A DNA stretch of 64,000 bases from Salinactinospora qingdaonensis. GTDB lineage: Bacteria > Actinomycetota > Actinomycetes > Streptosporangiales > Streptosporangiaceae. The stretch lies in contig NZ_BAABDD010000018.1 of assembly GCF_039539445.1 (NCBI RefSeq), forward strand, positions 36,571 to 100,570, written 5' to 3'. This document shows positions 9,199 through 17,205 of the stretch, one piece after another; position 1 is the first letter of the stretch, and each line of letters begins with the position of its first letter. Under the pieces are notes generated by a model that saw only the letters and a list, made by a program, of their open reading frames with translations, did not search any database and was not told the DNA's origin. The translations under genes and the position numbers were made by a program.

Positions 9199-10914
9199 TC
9201 ACACCTCGTATTCGACGCCCACGCCGTCAAAGCGCAGGCGGTCCTGGATGAAGACACGCTCGTCGTTCTTGTCGTAGCCGGTCAGCAGACCGGCCTCCAT
9301 GAGGCGAACGACAATCTGGGAGCCCACGTCCTGTTTTCCGGCCTCGCCCAGCCAGCCCACCAGGGACTTGTAGCTGACGTCCTCCTTGAGCAGGCTCTGG
9401 AAGATCTCTCGGTGCTCCTCCTCCACCGGGTACTTGACCATGTCCACCCCGTCCTCGTTGGCCAGCACCTGGTGGGGCTCCAGTCGGAAGCTGAGCGGCT
9501 CGACCTTGTAGTGGGGCTTGAGGCGCACCTCCTCGCCGTTCCACCGCAGTTTCTTGATGCGGTTGAGCTGCTTGGTGAGCCCACTGATCCAGCGCACCCG
9601 GGCGGTGTTCAGCTCGTCGTCGGAGAACTCGTCGCTGAGTTCCATGCGCTGGTGCCGGCCGATGGCGATCATCGTGGAGGCACGGTCGCGGAAGTCAGCG
9701 ACCGAGAAGGAGGAACTGTCGCGCTCCTTCTCGACCAGCCGGTTGAACCACTGCTGTCGCTCCAGCCGCTCGTCGTCGGACTCGCTGATCCGGCGGTTGA
9801 GCCAGAACTGCGACTCGGGCTCGGTGAAGGAGGCGAACGTGTAGAACGAGGCTAGGAACTCGTGGTACTGCTCGTAGGTGTCGCGGTAGGTGCGGTTGTA
9901 CCACTGATGGACCGCTTCGAGCTCGTCCTCGTGCTGGCTGGCGCGGTCGATGGCGGCGGCTGCCGAGACGGCCGACTGGGTGGCGAGGTGGACGCCCTGG
10001 GAAAACAGGGGGTCGGTGAAGCAGGCGGAGTCGCCGCACAGGAAGAACCGGCCGTCGGAGAACAGCTCGGAGTCATAGGACCAGTCGTGGACGATGCGCA
10101 CCTCGTCGACCATCTCCGCGTCGCCCAGGAGTTCCATGGCCCGGGTGGCCTTGGCGAGGGTCTCGCGGTAGAAACGCTCGGGTCCCAGCTCCTTGACCTC
10201 GCTGGCCTTGGAGCGGTCGACGACCAGCCCGACGCTGTAGATGTCACCTTTGAGCGGGATCATCCAGACCCAGCCGTCCTCGAAGGTGATGGAGTAGGTG
10301 GTGCCCTTGAGGTCGTTTGCAAAGGGGTCAGCGCGTTTGAAGTAGGACCAGATGGCGAAGTTCTTGTAGAACTCGTCGTAGCGGCGGACCTTGAGCTGGC
10401 GCGCCAGCAGGCTGCTGGAGCCGCCGGCGTCGATCACGAAATCACTCTCGACCTGCTGGGGGCCGTCGTCGCGGCGCACGGTCAGCGTGACCCGGTCGGG
10501 GGCGGAGACGTCGGCGTCGGTGACGGGGGTTCCCTCGGACACGGCGATGCCGCGCTCCTTGACCTCGTTGAGCAGCAGCGTGTCGAACTCCTTGCGATCG
10601 ACCTGGATGGCGTGGTCAAAGACCCAGGGCTCGCTCAGGGGCGTCGAGAAGGAGAAGGTCCAGGGAGCTTGGTCCTGGCCCCACAGAAACGTGGCGGAGG
10701 GTTTCTTCACGAAGCCGGCGGCGTCGATCTTGTCCTGGAGCCCGAGGCGGTACAGGATCGACAAGGTGCCCGGCAGGAACGACTCGCCGACCCGGTAGCG
10801 GGGGAAGTGTTCCCGCTCGTAGAGCTCGACCTCGTGCCCGAGCTTGTGCAGCGCCAACGCCGCCACGCATCCTGCGGGTCCGCCACCGATGATGGCAACC
10901 TTCGATTGCTTCAC
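9199..10914 (-). CDS. FADH2-dependent halogenase, CmlS-like
   Basis: The 571-residue protein begins with a Rossmann GGGPAG (10-15) and has VGESFLP, the halogenase motif WVWMIP (215-220) and CGDSACFTDPLFSQGVHLA. Residues E44, K71, D277 and Y350 fall at exactly the numbers I recall for the chloramphenicol halogenase CmlS: general acid, chloramine lysine, covalent FAD aspartate and active-site tyrosine. The C-terminal 100 residues look like the winged-helix domain that CmlS also has. CmlS halogenates an acyl group to give dichloroacetyl, so this enzyme probably works on a carrier-bound acyl chain, not on tryptophan. GTG start with GAGGAG upstream. Confidence 0.85.
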   Translation of the reverse strand: MKQSKVAIIGGGPAGCVAALALHKLGHEVELYEREHFPRYRVGESFLPGTLSILYRLGLQDKIDAAGFVKKPSATFLWGQDQAPWTFSFSTPLSEPWVFDHAIQVDRKEFDTLLLNEVKERGIAVSEGTPVTDADVSAPDRVTLTVRRDDGPQQVESDFVIDAGGSSSLLARQLKVRRYDEFYKNFAIWSYFKRADPFANDLKGTTYSITFEDGWVWMIPLKGDIYSVGLVVDRSKASEVKELGPERFYRETLAKATRAMELLGDAEMVDEVRIVHDWSYDSELFSDGRFFLCGDSACFTDPLFSQGVHLATQSAVSAAAAIDRASQHEDELEAVHQWYNRTYRDTYEQYHEFLASFYTFASFTEPESQFWLNRRISESDDERLERQQWFNRLVEKERDSSSFSVADFRDRASTMIAIGRHQRMELSDEFSDDELNTARVRWISGLTKQLNRIKKLRWNGEEVRLKPHYKVEPLSFRLEPHQVLANEDGVDMVKYPVEEEHREIFQSLLKEDVSYKSLVGWLGEAGKQDVGSQIVVRLMEAGLLTGYDKNDERVFIQDRLRFDGVGVEYEV

Positions 10915-10925
10915 TCTTGCTCTCC

Positions 10926-11564
10926 TCAGGATGACTTAATGGACTTGATACGGCTCGGCGACAGGTAGGAGAACCCGCTGTCGGCGTTGTCGAACAAGCT
11001 GATCCCGGCCTGGAATCGGCAGTCGTCGCCGATGACCACCTCCGGCGCGATCGTGCAGCTCAGACCGAAGAAATTGTCGTCACCGACCGTGATGCTGTTT
11101 CCGCAGTTGAAGTTGGGAGCGAGGAAGTTGTTCGCTCCCAGACGCGAGTGGTGCCCGATGGTGCAGTGGTAGTTCACGACCGTGTGGCTGCCCAGGGTCA
11201 CGTTCACGCCGACGTAGTTGCGCGGGCCGATGATGATGCCTGCGCCTTGCAGCGCAGCGGGTTCGACCATGGCGCTGGGATGAACGATGTTCTCGGCGAT
11301 CAGAGCGTGCTTGTCGATGAGGTCGTCGATCATCGCGCGCCGGTGGCCGGTGTCTGAGAGGGCCAGCACCACACGGGTCCCGGCCTTGGGAGGGAACTCC
11401 TCCGGCGCGAGGCACAGGTCGGCCGGCGCGTGTGTGGACTCCTCGGGCACGGGCAGATAGCCGGCGATACGGTACTGCTCCTCACCGGCGGCGGTGATGT
11501 CGTCGATGTAGCGGGTGACCTCAAGCGCGAACTTGCCGGCCCCGATGATGACGAGCTCCTTCAC
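10926..11564 (-). CDS. PglD/NeuD-type hexapeptide-repeat acyltransferase
   Basis: The 212-residue protein has the two-part PglD/NeuD plan: an N-terminal Rossmann-like unit (VKELVIIGAGKFALEVTRYI) and a C-terminal left-handed beta helix built from hexapeptide repeats (GAGIIIGPRNYVGVNVTLGSHTVV and following). Such enzymes move acetyl or other acyl groups from CoA to amines or hydroxyls. GGAGG precedes a GTG start that overlaps the AMP-ligase stop as GTGA. In this operon it could transfer the halogenated acyl group to an amine; that is inference. Confidence 0.78.
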   Translation of the reverse strand: MKELVIIGAGKFALEVTRYIDDITAAGEEQYRIAGYLPVPEESTHAPADLCLAPEEFPPKAGTRVVLALSDTGHRRAMIDDLIDKHALIAENIVHPSAMVEPAALQGAGIIIGPRNYVGVNVTLGSHTVVNYHCTIGHHSRLGANNFLAPNFNCGNSITVGDDNFFGLSCTIAPEVVIGDDCRFQAGISLFDNADSGFSYLSPSRIKSIKSS

Positions 11565-12925
11565 GGTTGGCTCCTCCTCTTCTTGAACCGTTCGGAGACC
11601 GTCACCGCGTCGACGATGTTGACCTTGGCGGGGATCTTGAACTGGTCGACCTTGCCCGTCAGGAACTCGGTGACGTGCTTGCGGGCCTCGGGCCGGGTCA
11701 TGTCGGTCGTGGGTTTGATGTCCACGCACACCGACTGGCCGGTGATGGAGTTCGCTTTGCCGTAGACCACGCAGTCCTCGATGAGGGGACTGGCGATCAG
11801 GATGGACTCCAACTCCAGCGGGAGCACCTTCTCCCCGCCGACGTTGATGATCTCCTTGGCGCGGCCCCGGATCTGGATGTAGCCGTCGGCTTTCTCCTCG
11901 ACGAGATCTCCGGTGCGAAACCAGGAATCCTCGGTGAGCGAGTCACTGGGATAGTTGAGGTAGCCCATGAACTGGGTGTTGCTCTTGAGCTGGAGTTCAC
12001 CGTCGACGATGCGGTACTGGACGTTCTCGTCGGCGATCTTGAAGTAGGTGCTGCTCGACGACTCACTCGTGGTCGTGGAGATGCCGGTCTCGCTGGTGCC
12101 GAAGGTCTGGAGCAGTTTGACCCGGGGGAAGGCCGCGTTGACACGCTTGAGCAGCTCTTCGGGCATGGGCTCGGTGCCGTAGGTGATCAGACGCAGGCTG
12201 GTGAGGTCGTACTTGCGGTGGTAGTCACCGATCATCAGCAGGTTCAAAAAGGTTGGGCTGGTGGGCAGCAGCCGGATTCCGTACTGCTCGATCAGGGCGC
12301 AGATCTCGTCGGGGGTCCGCTGGCTGGGCACGATGGCCGCTCCGCCGACTCGCAAGGCGCCGAGCAGGGAGTTGATCCCGCCGATGTGGTCGAACAGCAA
12401 GAACATGAGGATGTTGGGGGGCTTTCGCCCCACCCGCGTGTGTGCCCCCAGCTTCTCCTCGACGATGGAGTCGAGGTTGTGCAGGATCGCCTTGGGGGCG
12501 CCGGTGCTGCCGCTGCTGAGCAGGACGAGCCCGGCGGCGCCGGCCTCGACGAGGCGGTCGTAGGTGCCGGCCCCAGCGCCGGAGGCTCCCGCCACCTCTT
12601 CGATGGTGAGGTCCCCGTCGACCCGAATGGTGTGGGTGGGGCCGCAGGACTCCATGATCGTGGTGTGCGTGGCCTCGTTGAGAGTAACCACGGGGATGAC
12701 CACGTTGCGGTTGATGTAGAGCGCGAGCAGCGTGGCGATCGACAGGAAGGAGAAGTCGGCGTTGAGGACGACGACGTCGTGCGGGCGCACCTGGTGCTCG
12801 CGCAGGGTCTCGCCCACGTGCTCAACCCCCGCCGCCAGGTCGGTGTAGGTGTGGGAGGCGCCGCGATCGACGACGGCGGTGAGCGTCCCCAGCTCCGCGA
12901 GCCTGGTGACGAGTTCGCTTCGCAT
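11561..12925 (-). CDS. AMP-dependent acyl synthetase/ligase (ANL family)
   Basis: This 454-residue adenylating enzyme has the P-loop SSGSTGAPKA, the A5-like TFGTSETG, the hinge motif DSWFRTGDLVEEKADGYIQIRGRAKEIINVGGEKVLP, and a short C-terminal lid ending SERFKKRR, where the catalytic Lys would sit. It activates a carboxylate as acyl-AMP and loads it on CoA or, given the neighbouring ACP, on the carrier protein. The chloramphenicol cluster has a comparable ligase (CmlK) next to CmlS, which supports a shared acyl-halogenation module. The ATG directly abuts the SDR stop codon. Confidence 0.86.
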   Translation of the reverse strand: MRSELVTRLAELGTLTAVVDRGASHTYTDLAAGVEHVGETLREHQVRPHDVVVLNADFSFLSIATLLALYINRNVVIPVVTLNEATHTTIMESCGPTHTIRVDGDLTIEEVAGASGAGAGTYDRLVEAGAAGLVLLSSGSTGAPKAILHNLDSIVEEKLGAHTRVGRKPPNILMFLLFDHIGGINSLLGALRVGGAAIVPSQRTPDEICALIEQYGIRLLPTSPTFLNLLMIGDYHRKYDLTSLRLITYGTEPMPEELLKRVNAAFPRVKLLQTFGTSETGISTTTSESSSSTYFKIADENVQYRIVDGELQLKSNTQFMGYLNYPSDSLTEDSWFRTGDLVEEKADGYIQIRGRAKEIINVGGEKVLPLELESILIASPLIEDCVVYGKANSITGQSVCVDIKPTTDMTRPEARKHVTEFLTGKVDQFKIPAKVNIVDAVTVSERFKKRRSQP

Positions 12926-13627
12926 TCAGTTAACACCACCCAGGAATAGCGTCTCGCCGGTGACGAAGCCGGAGGCCCGGGAGACCAGGAATTCGACGGG
13001 GCCGACGATGTCCGCCATCGTGCACATGCGTTTGATCGCCTGCCGCCCGATCAGGTCGTCGACCATCTCCGTGGGCAGGGTCCGGGTGAGAACCGTGCGC
13101 ACCGGCGGCAGGCCGATGCCGTTGACCCGGATACTGAAGCCGGCTAGTTCCTTGCTCATGACGCGGGTCAACTGTTCGACCGCGCTCTTGCTGGCGGAGT
13201 AGGCCAACTGCCCCTCCAGTGCCCAGGGCACGGCCACGGTCGACACGTTCAGGATCGAGGGGGCGGGCTCCTCACTCTTCTGTAGCAGCTTGGCGGCTTC
13301 CCGGCAGCAGTTCAGTACGGCGAAGAAGTTGATGTCGAAGATCTCGCGGGCGACCGTTTCCGGCGTGGTCATGAAGTGGTTCATGTTCGACGTGCCGGCG
13401 TTGTTCACGAGGGTGTCCAGGTGCCCGTGTTCCCGCCTGATCTCGCGGAACATGGCTTTTACGGCTGTGGGCTCGGTGAGGTCGGCTTCGTGGTGGCTGT
13501 AGTTGGCGTGGTCGATGGTTGACGACTTCCTACTGCACCCCACGACGCGGTCGCCCCGGTCGAGAAAGTGTTCCGCCAGCGCCTTGCCCACTCCCGTTCG
13601 GGTGCCCGTAATGAGGAGGGTGTTCAT
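12926..13627 (-). CDS. SDR family NAD(P)-dependent oxidoreductase
   Basis: The 233-residue protein is a classical short-chain dehydrogenase: TGTRTGVG cofactor loop at residues 7-14, NNAG near 76, catalytic Ser in LNVSTVAVP and YSASK near 142. The C-terminus lacks the longest substrate loop, so it is small for the family. FabG-like reduction of a carrier-bound keto group is a plausible role. The stop codon touches the start of the AMP-ligase, and only three bases separate it from the GNAT gene upstream. Confidence 0.85.
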   Translation of the reverse strand: MNTLLITGTRTGVGKALAEHFLDRGDRVVGCSRKSSTIDHANYSHHEADLTEPTAVKAMFREIRREHGHLDTLVNNAGTSNMNHFMTTPETVAREIFDINFFAVLNCCREAAKLLQKSEEPAPSILNVSTVAVPWALEGQLAYSASKSAVEQLTRVMSKELAGFSIRVNGIGLPPVRTVLTRTLPTEMVDDLIGRQAIKRMCTMADIVGPVEFLVSRASGFVTGETLFLGGVN

Positions 13628-13630
13628 AGG

Positions 13631-14518
13631 TCAGTGCAGTCGATAGCCGATCAGCAGGGGCAGGGTGTAGAGCGGAGGCTTGATGTCAGCCGGTTTGAGG
13701 TTCTTGGAAAGGTACAGCGACGGAACATCACGGTCGATCACCTTGCTGAAGGCCGGTTTGGGCTCGGCCTCGACCTCATCGCGATCGATGACCACGCAGG
13801 TCAGCCCGAGCCGCAGGCACCAGAGCATTTTCAGATAGTCGATGTGGTTGAGCAGCATCCGCTTGTCGCTGGCGTAGATGATCCGGCCGAAGGGCCGAAG
13901 GCGGCTCAGCCACATCTTCTTGAGGATGATGTAGGAGTAGCCGGTGCCGTTGTTCTCCCGGACCAGGAAGTGGCTGCATGGGACGTCGTCGTGGTCCAGA
14001 AAGATCTGCTTGTCGGTCTCGTCGAGGTACTGGACGATCGCGTGCTTGCGGGTCTCCACCCGCACACCCGCGCCCAGACTGCGCGGCGTGGGGATCGGGA
14101 GGAACATCAGCAGTTGTGTCTCCAGATCGTTCCACCCGAACTTCTTGCTGATGTCGTAGACCGTCTGGGTCGGCGTGTAGTTGAGCAGCGTGACCTTGCG
14201 CAGGGACATGACGGGCAGGAAGAGCTTGATGCTCTCGTTGCGATAATCGTCGCGCACGTACCAGCTATGTATCTCGCAGAACTTGTGTCGCGTGCCGTTG
14301 ATCTCGCGTTCTGTGAAGAGCGTGCCGAGGAAGCCGACGACTTCGCCTTCCGCCTCCATGACGTAGCCGTAGTAGCCTTCATCGCCTCCCCACACGGGGC
14401 GAAACATCCGCTTGCGTGCCTCGAACGGCAGGGGCGCGGAGTTGAGGGTCGAGTTGCGCAGCAGCTCATAAACCGGATACAGGTCGTCCGCACCGGCCTT
14501 GCGTACCGAAACCGACAT
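13631..14518 (-). CDS. GNAT-fold acyltransferase-like protein
   Basis: The 295-residue protein opens with a GNAT-like unit: VRKAGADDLYPVYELLRNST (beta1-alpha1), GYVMEAEGEVVGFLGTLF (beta4) and CEIHSWYVRDDYRNESIKLFLPVM in place of the usual R/QxxGxG/A acyl-CoA loop, which is only partly kept. The second half has no clear match but may be a second GNAT-like unit. It lies directly after the ACP gene, so acyl transfer from ACP is more likely than from CoA. The weak CoA loop makes the substrate uncertain. Confidence 0.6.
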   Translation of the reverse strand: MSVSVRKAGADDLYPVYELLRNSTLNSAPLPFEARKRMFRPVWGGDEGYYGYVMEAEGEVVGFLGTLFTEREINGTRHKFCEIHSWYVRDDYRNESIKLFLPVMSLRKVTLLNYTPTQTVYDISKKFGWNDLETQLLMFLPIPTPRSLGAGVRVETRKHAIVQYLDETDKQIFLDHDDVPCSHFLVRENNGTGYSYIILKKMWLSRLRPFGRIIYASDKRMLLNHIDYLKMLWCLRLGLTCVVIDRDEVEAEPKPAFSKVIDRDVPSLYLSKNLKPADIKPPLYTLPLLIGYRLH

Positions 14519-14532
14519 CTGCCCGTCCTCTA

Positions 14533-14865
14533 CTAAGCCGACTCGGCAACGGTGTCACGGCCGGTTTCGACGCCGGCCAATTCCAGCTCTTCTTCGATGA
14601 ACTCGATGAGCTTGCTGACACGGCTGAAGGGGCTTACCCGCCTCGACACGGCTTTTTCTGAGGTCAGCGATATCTCGACATCGAATTCATCCTCGATGGC
14701 CTCTTCCACCTGGGTCAAGAAGCCCACCAACTGCATCGAGTCGAAAACTCCGGTGTCGCCGTACAGGCCGACCTCGAGCATGTTCCCGGTCGGGATCTTC
14801 TCGCTCCTGCGCTTATTGAGGTCTTCGACGACCCCCACGATCAGCGTGAGAATACGATCTTGCAT
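14533..14865 (-). CDS. acyl carrier protein
   Basis: The 110-residue acidic helical protein has the phosphopantetheine site GVFDSMQLVGFL with Ser43, followed by an acidic helix (QVEEAIEDEFDVEISL). It is longer than a primary-metabolism ACP (about 80 residues) and has a C-terminal extension. It is the first gene of the minus-strand operon and probably carries the acyl chain that is activated, halogenated and transferred by the downstream enzymes. Confidence 0.88.
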   Translation of the reverse strand: MQDRILTLIVGVVEDLNKRRSEKIPTGNMLEVGLYGDTGVFDSMQLVGFLTQVEEAIEDEFDVEISLTSEKAVSRRVSPFSRVSKLIEFIEEELELAGVETGRDTVAESA

Positions 14866-15113
14866 GGCGCCCCTCTAGACACAAGACAGAGATTCTTCCC
14901 GCAAGCTCCATACGTACTCCGCACAAATTGCAAAATTATTAATACCTCGTTTTATTCTCAACAACCATCTGGACATTCACGAACCCAAGGAATTCACCCC
15001 CCAAACACCACCCACGAAACAACACGACTCTAAGTAGAAAATAAAAACACTGTGTAATGACTATAACAGAGGGGAATGCGGTTCGTACTTTCTGTGACGG
15101 AAGCGAATACGAC
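14866..15113. promoter_or_regulatory. AT-rich upstream region of the halogenase operon
   Basis: This gap is unusually AT-rich for the genome, with AAATTGCAAAATTATTAATA near 14925-14945 and TAGAAAATAAAAACAC near 15035, in contrast to GC-rich genes on both sides. It must carry the promoter of the ACP-to-exporter operon. No clear operator palindrome was found. Confidence 0.45.
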
Positions 15114-15177
15114 GGAACGCGCGAAAGGCCACGCTCCGCGAGAGTCCGCGGAGGCCACGTTTCCTTCCGCGCGTTCC
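15114..15177. terminator. nested stem-loop after the sugar importer operon
   Basis: Outer arms GGAACGCGCG (15114-15123) and CGCGCGTTCC (15168-15177) enclose an inner stem CTCCGCG/CGCGGAG. It lies just downstream of the minus-strand permease stop at 15200 and probably ends that operon and shields it from the halogenase operon promoter. Confidence 0.6.
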
Positions 15178-15199
15178 TTGTCCCGCTCAGCGACGCACG

Positions 15200-16246
15200 T
15201 CAGACCTGCTTGCGGCGCCTGCTCAGGTAGTTCTGCGCGAGGACCACCAGGATCAGAAACGAGCCGCTGACCACCTGTTGGTAGGCGGAGCTGAGGCTGC
15301 CGATCGCGTTGATGATGTTCTGGATGACGTTGAGCAGGAGCACGCCCACCAGCGACCCGGACACGAAGCCGTAGCCGCCGGCCAACAGCGTGCCGCCGAT
15401 GACCACGGCCGAGATCGCGTCCAGTTCGATGCCGATGCCGAAGATGGTCACCCCCGAGCCCAGCCACACCGCGTTGAGGGCACCGGCCAGACCGGCGCAC
15501 AGGCCGGAGAGGGTGTAGGCGGTGATCTTGGTGCGCGCCACTGGCACCCCCAGCAGCGCCGCCGCGTCCTCGTTGCCGCCGACCGCGTAGAGGTTCTGGC
15601 CCCACCCGGTGCGGCGCAGCATCAGCCCGCCGATGGTGAAAAGGACGATCACCAGGAACACCGGGTAGCCGATGCCGGCTATGCGGTCCTGCACTATCGG
15701 AGTGAGGAGCAGCCCGTCGGGTACCACGTAGGTCTCGGTGCCCTCGTCGGAGACGGCGAGCATGAGCCCCCATGCGCCGAGCATGGTCGCCAGGGTGACG
15801 ATGAAGGGCGCCAGTCGCGCGCGGGCGATGAGCACGCCGTTGAGCATGCCGATCAGCCCGCACACCACGAGCGGGAGCGCGAGCGCCGCCAGGCTGCCGA
15901 ACTGCGACGCCCACGCGGCCAGCACCCCGGCCAGGGCGAACACAGTGCCCACCGACAGGTCGATACCGCCGGTGATGATCACGAACGTCATCCCCAGCGC
16001 GATGATCGCGGGGAAGGCCGCGCCGACCGCGATGTGGTTGAGGTTGCCCAGGCTGAAGAAGCTGTCGAGCGTCAGTGACGCGACGGCCAGGACGATCAGC
16101 AGCACTACTAAGGCGCCGTGGCGCTGAACGAACTCCGTGGCGACTCCGCCGCGCTCGCCGTTGCCGGCGGGCGGTTGCCGCCCGGTGTCGCCGTCCGGTC
16201 CCACAGCGCCGAGCTCGACCACCGCCGTGCTTTTCCCCGTGGTCAT
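15200..16246 (-). CDS. sugar ABC transporter permease (RbsC/YjfF-like)
   Basis: This 348-residue multi-span membrane protein is of the BPD_transp_2 (RbsC-like) type: GMTFVIITGGIDLSVGTVFAL is the family signature, followed by FIVTLATMLGAWGLML and the coupling-helix region YAVGGNEDAAALLGVPVARTK. The N-terminal 35 residues are a cytoplasmic low-complexity extension. GGGGGAAG precedes the ATG, which overlaps the stop of the first permease as ATGA. It forms the channel together with the permease at 16243. Confidence 0.9.
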   Translation of the reverse strand: MTTGKSTAVVELGAVGPDGDTGRQPPAGNGERGGVATEFVQRHGALVVLLIVLAVASLTLDSFFSLGNLNHIAVGAAFPAIIALGMTFVIITGGIDLSVGTVFALAGVLAAWASQFGSLAALALPLVVCGLIGMLNGVLIARARLAPFIVTLATMLGAWGLMLAVSDEGTETYVVPDGLLLTPIVQDRIAGIGYPVFLVIVLFTIGGLMLRRTGWGQNLYAVGGNEDAAALLGVPVARTKITAYTLSGLCAGLAGALNAVWLGSGVTIFGIGIELDAISAVVIGGTLLAGGYGFVSGSLVGVLLLNVIQNIINAIGSLSSAYQQVVSGSFLILVVLAQNYLSRRRKQV

Positions 16247-17205
16247 TTCTTCCCCCGCTCCCTCGCTACGTAGACGGCCGCGATGATCACCACGGTCTGG
16301 GCGATCTGCGTCCACGACGGCGGCAGGTCGTGCTTGATCAGAGTCGAGACGAGCAACTGCATCAGCACCGCTCCGGCTACTGTGCCGGCGACCCGCACCC
16401 GGCCGCCCTGCAACGGGGTGCCGCCGACCACCACGGCCGTGATCGCCGACAGCTCGATGAGCACGCCAAGGGAGTTGGGGTCGCTGGCCTGGAGCCGCGC
16501 CGTGGCCAGCACGCCGGCGATGGCCGCGAACAGCCCGCACAACACGTAGACCGCCAGCAGGGTGCGCTGCACCGGCAGGCCGGACAGCTCGCTGGCACGG
16601 CGGTTACCGCCAATGGCCACGATCTGGCGGCCGAAGGTGGTGCGCCGCACGATGAAGACCACCAGCGCGATGAGCGCCACGGAGATCCAAACCAGGTAGG
16701 GCACCCCCAGGACGGAGCCGGCGCCCAGTTCGCGGATGCCGGGGTTGCGGATTCCCTCCAATTGGGGCAGCAGCACCAGCGACAGGCCGCGCCCACCGAT
16801 CATCATCGCCAGCGTCGCCACGATCGCTTGGACCCCGGCGAAGGCCACCAAGGCGCCGTTGACCGCGCCGGCCGCCGCACCGGCGACCAGGGCGACCAGG
16901 ATGGCCACCACCGGGCCATAGCCCAGATACAGCGAGATCATGGCCGCGGCCAGTGCCATCACCGAGCCCACCGACAGGTCGATACCGCCGGTGGCGATCA
17001 CCAGCGCCATCCCCAACGAGAGGATCAGCACCGGAGTGACCTGCACGGCTTGGGTACGGAAGTTCTCCAGTGACAGAAAGTGCGGCGTGAAGACGATGTT
17101 GAAGACCAAGAGCGCCGCGACGCCGATGTAGACGCCGTACTCCTGGAGCCAGGGGATGATCCGTTCGCGGTCGATGCGCAACCGGGGTATATCGAGCGCA
17201 GTCAC
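16243..17205 (-). CDS. sugar ABC transporter permease (RbsC/YtfT-like)
   Basis: The 320-residue permease carries the same signature as its partner, GMALVIATGGIDLSVGSVMAL, plus AIGGNRRASELSGLPVQRT. Its GTG start overlaps the ATPase stop by four bases and its stop overlaps the next permease start, so ATPase and both permeases are translationally coupled. Two different permeases with one double-domain ATPase match the layout of the E. coli YtfQRT-YjfF galactofuranose importer. Confidence 0.9.
   Translation of the reverse strand: MTALDIPRLRIDRERIIPWLQEYGVYIGVAALLVFNIVFTPHFLSLENFRTQAVQVTPVLILSLGMALVIATGGIDLSVGSVMALAAAMISLYLGYGPVVAILVALVAGAAAGAVNGALVAFAGVQAIVATLAMMIGGRGLSLVLLPQLEGIRNPGIRELGAGSVLGVPYLVWISVALIALVVFIVRRTTFGRQIVAIGGNRRASELSGLPVQRTLLAVYVLCGLFAAIAGVLATARLQASDPNSLGVLIELSAITAVVVGGTPLQGGRVRVAGTVAGAVLMQLLVSTLIKHDLPPSWTQIAQTVVIIAAVYVARERGKK

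Noticed and set aside
9199..10914. Calling the halogenase a tryptophan halogenase
   Set aside because: The active-site residue set and C-terminal domain point to the CmlS/CndH group, and no tryptophan-related gene is nearby.
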